Made by a program: the position numbers and the translations under genes
Notes under the pieces: model-generated
Database searches by the model: none
What the model was told of the DNA's origin: nothing
The model's input: the letters and a program-made list of their open reading frames with translations, nothing else
From: Diploscapter coronatus
Taxonomy: Eukaryota; Nematoda; Chromadorea; Rhabditida; Rhabditidae
Assembly: GCA_964036155.1 (NCBI GenBank)
Contig: OZ038422.1
Span: forward strand, 81,615,201-81,679,200
DNA: 64,000 nt
Direction of reading: 5' to 3'
Shown here: positions 1 through 9,234 of the stretch, piece after piece
Position numbering within the stretch: position 1 is the stretch's first letter
How the letters are laid out: the number at the start of each line of letters is the position of its first letter

Positions 1-121
1 CGCTGCAAAAGGCCGGAAAGAGGCGAGTCGCCTCTACAAGCGAGCAGTATTTGTATAGAGGGTTGCGATTGCGAAACATTCGATTGAATTGAGATTCCGA
101 CACGATATCAGAGAACACCAT
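1..121 (-). CDS. GH19 (class I chitinase-type) paralogue, first exon, runs off left edge
   Basis: Reading leftwards from an ATG at 121, the frame stays open for 40 codons to the window edge and matches the first exon of the complete GH19 gene at 28,010, including LYKYCSLVEATR and FPAFC. GH19 enzymes hydrolyse chitin; the catalytic HETG motif would lie beyond the edge, so activity cannot be judged. A candidate acceptor AG lies just upstream at about 132-133, as in the other copy. I count about 18 base differences from the other copy in about 121 bases, changing about 10 of 40 residues, although the adjacent noncoding DNA is nearly identical. It may be a functional diverged paralogue or a decaying copy. 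Confidence 0.75.
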   Translation of the reverse strand, partial: MVFSDIVSESQFNRMFRNRNPLYKYCSLVEATRLFPAFCS

Positions 122-2965
122 GACTTCAAACCTGCAATAATATTCATAAATGTCAAATTGAATGAAAATTTAAAAATAATGGCATCTCGAGAAAGACATA
201 ACGTTTTGATAACGTGCAGAGAAAAAACATGCACAAATTTATTTTTTCTTGGGTTTACTCTCCACCTTTTCCAGTCCCTTCTGCATATCTTTTTCCTGCA
301 TGTTGTCAAAAAGTTATGTCGTTTCAAAATCATCGAAAACAATACAAAATTCTGAAATACGCGAGAAAAATGATGGCATTTGAATTGGAAAGAATCAAAA
401 ATGTTCAAATTCGATGAAATTTTTATCGCATTGAAAGCGAGATTAACTCAAAAGTAAATTGTAATCTAAAATTACAAAAATATTTGCGAAATTTTCCATA
501 GGTATGGAATCTATGGATTGAGAAAATAAACTTTCAATTATGTCAAATGAAAAGTGAAATTCTGAACCTGAATATTAAATGCTTGAGTCTTTAGTTGAGA
601 TAGGCGTTGAGGTAATTAAAGGATAAATGGCTTGTTAAATCTTAATAATTGATAATGATAAAGAAGAAAAAGATACGATGAAGATATTTTAGGAGAGAGG
701 ATAGGAGGAAATATTTTAAAGCATAAATATAGGTGAGAATCAGGCTGTTCCTCCAGTTTCTGTCGGGTTTTATACTGATCAGTAGATTACGAAATATGTT
801 ATTGTTTTACTTCGAAGAGGAAAGAAGTTTCCGTCGAGAGATTTTTATTTTTCTCTGCACTACATATATAAATTACTATTTCTCCCTTTTCTCCGACTCT
901 GCCATTCACTTATTTTCGTATATAAACGAAATGCAGACAGTCAAAGAAGAAAGAAGAAATAGTGAAGCGTATGTATCACTCGACCGTTCCTAACGAGAGA
1001 ATGGCTTGAGGGACGAGAGTGCAGAGAAAGCCATATCAACGAAGGAGAGAACCAAGCGTGTTGGAAGAGAAAAAGGGGGAATGCATCGACTCAGAGTGAG
1101 CTTTTTTTCGAAATGCAAAATGTTCGAGTGACGGGAATAAGAAGAGTCGGAAAATTCGATAGATTATCTAATCACTATCGTGTTTATGCTATGCGCCTTT
1201 CAACGTTGAGAGATGGCGAATCTTACCAGACAGTGAAAAAACGAAGGCACAGCATGCAAAAGACTACTTTATCTTGCGGGCATAACAATTTCTTTTTTCT
1301 AACTCTCTGGCTAAAATTCGCCATGGCACAAACTCGATAGGGTGCTAATAGCTCTCAAAAATTCATCATTAGAATTGATAAAAGCCGTTAAAATTGAGTG
1401 CCAATTTTCATCTCATTGAAAACATGATAAATTTTAAAATGTGAAAATATCGCGTGATTTATATGTATTTTATGAAATTAATGAATAAAGATCTGATATT
1501 TGCAGTAATATCAAATAAGAAAGTGTAATAATAAATTAGAAAAAGGACGGGATGGGAAGGTTATGTTAAATTGAGCCCAACAAGAAAACGTTATGAAAGA
1601 AGAGACGTAGTTGTGTTTTGTGCTAAATATAAATGGCTTGTAGTTCATAGGCTCTAAAGTTAGTCAGCCGTTCGAATAATTTTGAAATTTCTAAATATTC
1701 GTATATAAATACAAAGATAAAAAGCTTTCTAGTTCAACAAAACCATTTATTACACATCTTCCAGTCGGGACTTGACAAATCTTATTTTTTTAGCAGATTG
1801 CATAGAATTAGCCAGTGGAATGCAATATTTTGTACACTATTTCCTAATTTTTTAGATAAAATCCGTAATGTTACAAATGAGAAGATAGGATTTCAGTCTA
1901 TATGAAACAAAGTGAGTGTAATATATTATAAATGAAATAAATGGTCTTCATTGTTGCATGATAACATAAAATATGAATTTTTATTGCATACGTTGTCCCG
2001 GGGTAAGCTTCTGATGCAAGGCCAATTTTGCAATATAGGGAAAATCCTTTAGCAAAAAAAAAATATATTTTTATTATTTTTGCTGTTCACAATCTATTCA
2101 GATGTCAAATAGGATCGTGTTGGGACAATATTAAACAGTTTTTGGACTCAGAATCCCGACGTCGATGTGAAGATTCTGAAGAAAAGATCGAAAATATCAA
2201 TTTTTGCCTATTTTTTTGCTAAAAATGACTAAAATAAATTATTTCAACGTCGATTTGACGACGAAAATTCAGATTCTGACGACAACAAGTAGATTCTGAA
2301 GCCAAAAATCAGCTTGCTATCGAAGGTGGTCGGTGGGGGTTTATATTCACTTTTAGCAATGTGTGACATTTTGAACATAAAATCGATACAAAACTCATTC
2401 CAATTGGTTTCAAAAGCTGATTTTGATGTCAGATTCGTGTTCAGCGTGGTCGAAAACCCTGGGGTACCTTCCGGGGTCGAAACTATATCGGGGATCGAGA
2501 TATCGACGAAGGTCATGTTCAAAAAGTGGTGTTTTCTGATCTCTGTCACGAAATCAGTTGTCCGGATTTTTCTCTCTCAGTTTCAATCCGTTTTCGATGG
2601 GGTTTTTTAATCGAGAGATCTATAGAAGACCTACTTTCACACAAAGAATGGGCCATTTTCGACATCTGGGGACGGAGCTACAGTATCTCAAAGTTCGAAA
2701 AAGTAGTTTTTCGGAAATAACTTTCGTTAAATTGATTTTTAATGTTGTAGAGCTTGCCATTTTAGTCTATTAAAAATAATGCTGATGATTTTAGTCCAGA
2801 AATTGTCGATTTACGATGTTTTGAAAGTTCAGATATCTCAACTTTGATACCAAATTGATGAAGAGATAAGTCATTTCGAGAAACTTTGATGTGTTTAAAA
2901 TCCAAATATTAATTTATTCTGCCCAATGTATTTGATTTCCTTCGGAAACCGACAAAATGAATGAC

Positions 2966-3835
2966 AATTACTACTTTTGGGGGAATATTTGATATACTAG
3001 AAATGGGTGTAATTACCCAAAATCGTTCTACATCATATCAGAAGCGACGAAGCCGGGACAATAAATCTCGGACCTCTGTAATAGTCGTGAAAAGTGAGCA
3101 CGCAGTATATCAGTATATCTCCATTAGCCACATTGCCAGAAATCACAGGATAATTACGCGGCCAATAAAATGAAATTAAATCTCCGCCGACAGCCTGTTC
3201 ATATATGACATTCATAAAGCGCATTCATTGTTCAACGATTAATTTTAATTCGTGGTCTTCTATGTATATGATATAACTATAAATGCGCACTTACATGGTT
3301 TTATGTAATCTAGCATCAGTATTTTTACCCTTAATAATGATAGCGAACTTTCTAAACCAAAGTAAATGATAACATTTTTGAAAAGTTAGAATTGCACGCA
3401 ATAGCTGCAGGAAACTGGCTGGCGCATACGATGTATCTTTCTTCTTCTAAATTGCAGAAAATTTAATGCTTTTTACAATCCAATTATGGCATCGAATTCA
3501 AGATAACTTGAAGTAATTGTTGTCTAATCAGCAAAATAATCAATGGCATTGAAATTCGATACTGGCTCAAGCCAATTTCACTTCAAGAGCGACAGTCGAA
3601 TCACCAAGGCCGCGTAATTACCTATGTAAGGAGGGCCACGCGTAATTATCCTGTGATTTTTGGCAATGTGGCTAATGGAGATATACTGATATACTGCGTG
3701 CTCACTTTTCACGACTATTACAGAGGTCCGAGATTTATTGTTCTGGCTTCGTCGCTTCTCATATCATGTAGAACGATGTTAAGGTAATTACAACAGTTTA
3801 TAGGATATTAACTATTCCCCCAGAAGTAGCAATAG
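2966..3835. mobile_element. Fold-back element A, left-arm copy
   Basis: Long terminal inverted repeats of roughly 200 bp face each other: the left end begins TACTACTTTTGGGGGAATAT and the right end is its diverged reverse complement (CCCCCAGAAGTAGCAAT). Both repeats contain GACGAAGCC and ATCACAGGATAATTACGCGG-like stretches. The core between about 3,160 and 3,640 is unique and has no convincing gene. The mirror copy in the right arm is at 24,299-25,165, but its core lies in the opposite orientation relative to the palindrome. No transposase is seen, so it would be non-autonomous. Confidence 0.7.
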
Positions 3836-4739
3836 GGATAGGCTAGGACTAGGATAGGGAGTGTTTGGTATCAAAATGCTCGGCACAATGCGCTGAGTAT
3901 ACTAAAAAAACGTGATCACCCTAGCCAAACCCTATTTATTATTTTGAAAGGTTGCAAGGTTTAGAACAAGCCAATTTTTATTTACAAGTGATTTTCTTTC
4001 ATTTATTAATTTATATTATAAGCAATCGATGATAGTGCTATGGAAAGCTTTTATCACTTGCATTTCTTTCTTGTGTTAAATTGGATCATTTGTCAAATGA
4101 AACTTATTCCAATAATAAGGATTGAGTATAAATTGGTCGAGATTTGTCTTTAATTTGATCGTTTATTGGAAACAATTCGAAAAGTTTTGCAAGCGTTCTT
4201 ATCAGTACTTTGAAGAAATTATGCTCATGATTTTTTCAAAGATTCGCCAATCATAGCAAGCGATAAAGCGAATGTATGATGAAAACGTATTGATAGGGAA
4301 TAATTTAGGCCGTAATCAGTCAGAGTCTTAAAATTATAGTAAAAGAAACTGCTATAAAACTACTTTATGACCGTATAACATTTCTCATGAATACAAATGA
4401 TAGAACTATTGAATACTGATATGGTAAAATTAATGTCATAAAAATTGAATAAAGGAGGATTACTTATCAGTTTTGAAAAATTCTATATAAATTGAGACGA
4501 AGCTAACTGATTGATCGTGGCCGTCTTCATTTCCCCGGAAATCCATTTCGCATTTGCTTTATTTTACTTTTACATTATTCATTTTATCTATACTTATGAA
4601 CATAGTTTTTCTACAACATCGCAAAAAGCACTATCTATATTTCGAAAAAAAAACAGACTACTAGTGTATCTTGTAATTTTTTAAATCGTACGAGATATAC
4701 TAAGAACTTTTTTTCGTAATAACCAAAGATGGTATAATT
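3836..4739. other. Left-arm-specific intergenic stretch, no gene seen
   Basis: AT-rich DNA with no long open frame or recognisable motif on either strand. A short purine-rich run (TAGGCTAGGACTAGGATAGG) lies near its left end. The right arm has no counterpart between its fold-back element and its kelch remnant, so this stretch was either inserted here or deleted there. Confidence 0.5.
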
Positions 4740-5237
4740 TTATTACTGATAATAAAAATCCTCCCATAACATTTGCAATTTCGATGAACATCATCCACGC
4801 ATCGTAGTGGCAAATATATAAAATCATTTTTAACACCTTTTTATATCAAATCGTTGATTCAAAATCACCGCTTATGATCGTCGCTTTGTCGAATATCGTT
4901 TACGAAGTTGACAGAGTTGGTTGATACATTAGTTATATTTTCAGATCAAAATAATCGAAACCAATGCAGAGAGAAAATTTTATTTTATCATAGGAAAAAT
5001 ACTCTTGTATTCACGGAAGTTAAATTTAGTTTTTAATACTTATAGAAAGGACAGAAAATATGAAGAAAGAGTTTGTCTGTTTGATTCGCATACTAATTCT
5101 ATTGAGCAGATTACGAAATTTACTACTCATTTATTTTCAAATGAAGCAGCAGAAATATTTCACTTTTCACTACAGTACTTCGGTGTATCAAAAATCAATA
5201 GGAAAACATTAAGACTACTGACTGATATTTATTCTGT
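4740..5237 (+). pseudogene. Kelch-family gene remnant (5' flank plus one exon)
   Basis: The flank 4,740-4,945 matches the flank before the kelch locus at 35,130-36,470, and an acceptor TTTTCAG precedes the homologous exon. From about 5,002 the frame reads LYSRKL, then ERVCLFDSH, aligning with LYSRKL and GRICLFDSQ of the complete locus at 37,680-37,770. No following kelch exons are present. The sequence drifts, then is interrupted by the insertion at 5,238. Non-functional fragment by inference. Confidence 0.6.
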
Positions 5238-5719
5238 CACATTATCAGGTCCATTAACATAGGATTTTTGTAAACGCAGGACAAGGGCGCCTCACGGAAA
5301 AGAGCAAAGTGGGTGGGGCTCAAGACTACCGTATTGCTATGTTAGAAGTTTCCCCTTATTTTCCTTTTTCGAATTTCGCGTTTTTTTTCGATTATTTTTG
5401 CTATTTCTTTTTCCAAAAATTATTTCCTATCGTTCCAGACCTCCGACACCCTCTGCCCACCCACATCTGGTCAAGGAACGGCGAGGGAATCCCAAAAAAG
5501 TTGGCTAGTTTTTTTCTTGGAAAAATAATTGTTTATTTTTTTTCTAAAAATTTGAAATAATAATTTAATAAACTACAAAATTTTATCTGAAATCTACAAA
5601 GAAAATCTATTTTTTCCTAAAAAAAATGACGAGGAAAATGGAGTGTTGCAATCCTCCCGCGTTTTCTGCAAAAGTGGGCGGAGTCAATAATTTCCTCTGT
5701 TAATGGACCTGATAGTGTG
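5238..5719. mobile_element. Small inverted-repeat element inserted in left arm
   Basis: The ends are CACATTATCAGGTCCATTAA and its near reverse complement TTAATGGACCTGATAGTGTG. The mirrored right-arm sequence (around 24,185) runs straight across this point, giving an empty site: TTTCTCTGCAGCAA there against ATTCTGT...TCTGCAGCAA here. A target duplication of about 4 bp (TCTG) is possible but not clean. The interior codes for nothing recognisable. It is a MITE-like element, superfamily not assigned. Confidence 0.65.
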
Positions 5720-6267
5720 TCTGCAGCAATCCGTTCTTATCGTCTAAAGCGAATTTTTTGAGATTATTCAGTGCATTTCATAATTTTGTTTGTATCAATG
5801 AGGCTTTGCTCCACTGCTTCAAAATAATTCATCCAATTTTTATCGTGATTCATAATCATTGTCGTCATCTTTAGTTTTATGATAAAATGTTGAGCCACAC
5901 AACTCAGAAAAATTTCCTCGCGTTATCATCCGAATTCCCCGATCAAGCCAAGTCGGTTAATAACGCAGAGAAAATGGTCTGAATCCCGGGATGTTTGAAA
6001 ATGACGTTATGACGGTATGACGATGCCAATAATTAGAGATAGACAAGGTGGGCTAGGTAGAGGAGAAATAGCATGAGAAAAGAAACGTACCGTCATATTC
6101 TCATTTCCAAATTACCATCGAAAAATTCGACAGCTAAGGAAATTCTAGGGATGATAAGTCCCTTTCATTATAAACTATTTCACAATTTCGCGCTGTCTAT
6201 CTGACAGTTTTCGAATTTCGCTCAGGCTTATCTTTTACTCTATAATGTTTAAATGCCAAATGACTTA

Positions 6268-8303
6268 TATGACACGTTCTTCGTAAAAATCGAGTTTTTT
6301 TATAAAGAGGGGTGGTACCCAAGAAGTTGACCCTCAAATTTCGAGCTGATTTTTTGTCTCTGGGGGTTTTCGACCATGCTGATTACGAATCTGACGACTA
6401 AAACTCGATCCGACCACTTGTTTCGCCTATTCCGGAAGGTCCGCATCCGGCAGTTTCGGAAAATTCTATTTTCGTTATTCGGCATGGAAAAAATTCAACT
6501 TTGGTATTAAAATACTCGCAGAGACCATCTGAGCATGATTCTGAAAAGACCTTGTCGAAATGACACCGAATAAGGAAGTTATGATGAACATAGTAAAACA
6601 TATGGAAAATGTCATATCGATTTTTCGCTTCTTTTAATTTTTAATTTTTTAAAAGTGCCAGGTTCCGTGAGTTATTTACATTGAGAAGTAGCCCAGGTCT
6701 TCTAGTTTCTGAAACACTTGGCCGTTTCTCTATAGACTGCCCGCTAGAGAAGAAATGCCACTTCTTCGAAAAGTTGTCGTGACTCATTTTTGCCTAGTTT
6801 GATTTCAAAAATTCATAACTTCCATAATTCTAAGCCAAATTCGATATTTATTTTTTTATTGAACAGCATTTAGTCCATAGATTATTAGACAATAAAAGAA
6901 GAATTTTTCGAATACCAGTTTCTGCAGAAATGCGCACTTTTCGCGTCTTGATTGCGTACTTTTCATCGTGTCCTGGGTTTACGCATAAATGACGTTGAAA
7001 AAATTCGTCCTTCCAGTATTTTGTGTAGATTGACGCAGTGAACAACTTTATTCCAGGGCCAACCCAGGATTCATTATAGTATGAGCTCCAGAATTTTTTG
7101 AAGTGCAATGACCAATTATTGCAAAGTGCCGTTTTACAAGAAATGTTAAAAATTCATATCTTTCGATATTTCTAACGAAATTTCATGACTATTTTTTTAT
7201 TTTGTAGATCTTGAGTAGGAGAATAAAGTAAAAATAAAAATAAAATTTTTGGAAATTATTTTTGGCGGGAGAAATTAGCTTAAGTTACCCTATATACCCG
7301 TACTGTGTTTACAAGGATAATGGGAGTTAATGTCGGAGTTTTCCATGAAATCTTGTAGAGCTCTTCAAGTTGATCAACTTTGTTCCAGAACTTATACTAG
7401 AATGTGCATACACAGAGAGATATGAATTTTTGAAATTTACCGCCCTAAAGGCACTTTGCAATAATTGATCGTTGAACTTCAAAAAATTTGGTAGTCGATA
7501 CGATAATGAATCCGAGGTCGATTTTGGAATAAAGTTGTTCACCATGTCCATCTACACAAAATACTGGAAGGACGAATTTTTCCAACGCCGTTTACGCGTA
7601 AACACAGTACGGATCAAAGAATACATAATCATGACGCGAAAAGTGCGCATTTCCACAAAAATAGATATTCAAAAAAATTATTATTTTATTGCTTGATAAT
7701 CTATGGATTAAATTCTGTTCAATAAAAAAAGAATGATCGAATTTGGTTTAGAATTATGGAAGTTACGAATTTTTAAAATCAAATTAGGCAAAAATGGGCC
7801 ATGACAGTTCTTCGAAGAAGTGATATTTCTTCTCTAGCGGGCAGTCTGTAGGAAAACGGCAAAGTGTTTCAGAAACTAGAAGACCTGGACTACTTCTCAG
7901 TATAAATAACTCATGGAACCTGGCACTTTTAAAAAATAAAAAATTTAGAAAAGAGAAAAATCGATATGACATTTTCCATATGTTTCACTATGTTCATCAT
8001 AACTTCCTTATTCGGTGTCGTTTCGACGAGATCTTTCCCGAACCGTGCTCAGCTGGTCTCTGCGAGCATTTTGATACCAAACTTGAATTTTTCCCGTGCA
8101 GAATAACGAAAATAGAATTTTCCGAAATTACCGTATGCGGACCTTCCGGAACAGGCGGAACAAGTGGTCGGATCGGGTTTTAGCCGTCAGATTCGTAATC
8201 AGCGTGGTCGAAAACCCCCAGGTACAGAAAATTAGCTCGAAACTTGAGGGTCGACTTCTTGGGTACCACCCCATACTCGATTCTTACGAAGAACGTGTCA
8301 TAT
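6268..8303. mobile_element. Fold-back element B, copy 1
   Basis: Arms of nearly 850 bp in opposite orientation: the left end begins TATGACACGTTCTTCGTAAA and the right end is its reverse complement (TACGAAGAACGTGTCATA). Next to each end is GTGGTACCCAAGAAGT or its complement. The unique spacer (about 7,130-7,450) contains TTGGCGGGAGAAATTAGCTT. Other copies are at 13,368-15,698 and 21,461-23,516, with a piece at 31,396-32,075. The palindrome's right arm lacks this copy at the mirrored position, so it inserted after arm duplication. No transposase is visible; each arm keeps a 67-codon open frame starting MF(Y/H)YVHHNFL that may be fortuitous. Confidence 0.85.
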
Positions 8304-8403
8304 ATAAAAAGCAGGCATTATTTTAAACTTACTCTTATAGAAACTAATTGCAAGGATTTCTATATACTTTATATACGAAAATTTTTCACCTTTTTCTAAT
8401 CAA

Positions 8404-8844
8404 TTAATATATACACATACAGTGGCTGACAAAATTTTGGAATATTCCTAAAATTTTTTCTAAAGAAGTTTCTTGGTTAAAATCCATTGAATAATATCCA
8501 GCTTTTATACTAAAAATAATATTATCATCATTTAGTATACCTTTGAAGAAATTTGTCTTTTTGAGCAATTCTTTTAATTTTATAATCAATTTATTAAAAT
8601 CATAGTTATCTTCAGGAATTTCTATAACACAATTTTCGTTAATACTATTACTATTTGGATCATCTTTATTAATTGAGTAGAAGAACTCATTATTTATATG
8701 ATTTATATTTATTTTACTCTTAATTTCTAAATAACCATCTAATTCTATAACTTCTATTTTGCACTTCTTACGCAAAAACTCCTGTGAAAGTGAGTATTCA
8801 AAAGTTGATTCATTGGAAGTTAGTTGCAATGTGAAGTAGACCAT
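8404..8844 (-). CDS. Orphan 146-codon open frame ending in a transposon end
   Basis: A single uninterrupted frame starts at an ATG at 8,844. It is rich in Asn, Ile and Lys, with phrases such as FTLQLTSNESTFEYSL, VIEIPEDNYDFNKL and YSMDFNQETSLEKILG. The layout (beta-rich start, EIPEDNY, then a DF...S...LG ending) resembles a family of unannotated proteins scattered in invertebrate genomes and suspected to be mobile-element or virus derived; that is recollection, not a search. The last residues (GIFQNFVS) are encoded by a Tc1-like terminal sequence at 8,420-8,448, so the natural C-terminus is probably lost. It may be a degraded captured gene. Confidence 0.35.
   Translation of the reverse strand: MVYFTLQLTSNESTFEYSLSQEFLRKKCKIEVIELDGYLEIKSKININHINNEFFYSINKDDPNSNSINENCVIEIPEDNYDFNKLIIKLKELLKKTNFFKGILNDDNIIFSIKAGYYSMDFNQETSLEKILGIFQNFVSHCMCIY
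8420..8450. repeat. Solo Tc1-like element end
   Basis: CAGTGGCTGACAAAATTTTG follows a TA dinucleotide and continues GGAATATTCC. It resembles the terminal repeat of the element at 35,307 (CAATACCTGACAAAAGTTTG, GGAATATTCC), and begins CAGTG like many Tc1-family ends. I found no matching opposite end before 9,200, so this is a single end. Confidence 0.5.
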
Positions 8845-8849
8845 TATAA

Positions 8850-9205
8850 TGGAGAGAAAAGTTGCAAAATTAAGTTTACAAAAGAGTAAATTGATTAAAA
8901 TCCATGGTTATTACTTAAAATGTTTTTTTGCTCGGTGCCAAGTTATGAAATTCTTGGATTGTTGTTATCGATCGTCGACTAAAAATGACGTCGGTGGTGT
9001 CAGACTGATATCGGCGATCATAAAGCGTTTTTTTTCCAAACACATTACATTTTTGCGAATATTTGCCTTGGTGACTAATCATTGTCTTTCGTAACTGAGT
9101 AAATTAAGACTTATTTTGTGCTTGTTCCATTTTAATTGATTCTCTAATTGAACGTCTAATGTATTGTAATTTCTTATTCCTCAAAATGAATATTTTCGAA
9201 ATTAT
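8850..9205. other. Intergenic stretch upstream of LysM-kinase 1, nothing recognised
   Basis: AT-rich DNA with an 81-codon open frame on the plus strand that has no motif and no conservation at the second LysM-kinase copy. It presumably contains the promoter of the gene that follows. Confidence 0.4.
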
Positions 9206-9221
9206 CCTTAATAACGAGAAT

Positions 9222-9227
9222 TTCAGT
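9222..9227 (+). promoter_or_regulatory. Candidate trans-splice acceptor of LysM-kinase 1
   Basis: GAATTTCAG immediately precedes TAGTAAAAATGATG, placing an AG acceptor 8 nt before the first ATG. The same acceptor occurs at 32,623 before the second copy. In nematodes such a short leader is typical of spliced-leader addition, but a conventional upstream exon cannot be excluded. A second acceptor-like GATTTTAG sits a few bases downstream, before a second in-frame ATG. Confidence 0.45.
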
Positions 9228-9234
9228 AGTAAAA

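Larger units (their letters stand above)
4..8370. repeat. Left arm of giant inverted repeat (palindrome)
   Basis: This arm is the reverse complement of about 23,517-28,127. Positions 122-2,990 pair with 25,141-28,009 (coordinates sum to 28,131) and look essentially identical: every long open frame in one arm reappears with identical translation in the other. The inner stretch 5,115-6,260 pairs with 23,640-24,300 at roughly 90 percent. Differences between arms are a fold-back element whose core is flipped (2,966-3,835), about 1.27 kb present only here (3,836-5,100), a 482 bp insertion (5,238-5,719) and a 2 kb fold-back element (6,268-8,303). Apart from the GH19 exon and a kelch remnant I see no gene in the arm. 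Open frames of 60-100 codons in 700-2,770 lack splice structure or recognisable motifs. Confidence 0.9.

Noticed and set aside
700..2770. Several 60-100 codon open frames duplicated in both palindrome arms
   Set aside because: They are identical only because the DNA is duplicated, occur on both strands of the same bases, and lack splice signals or known motifs.
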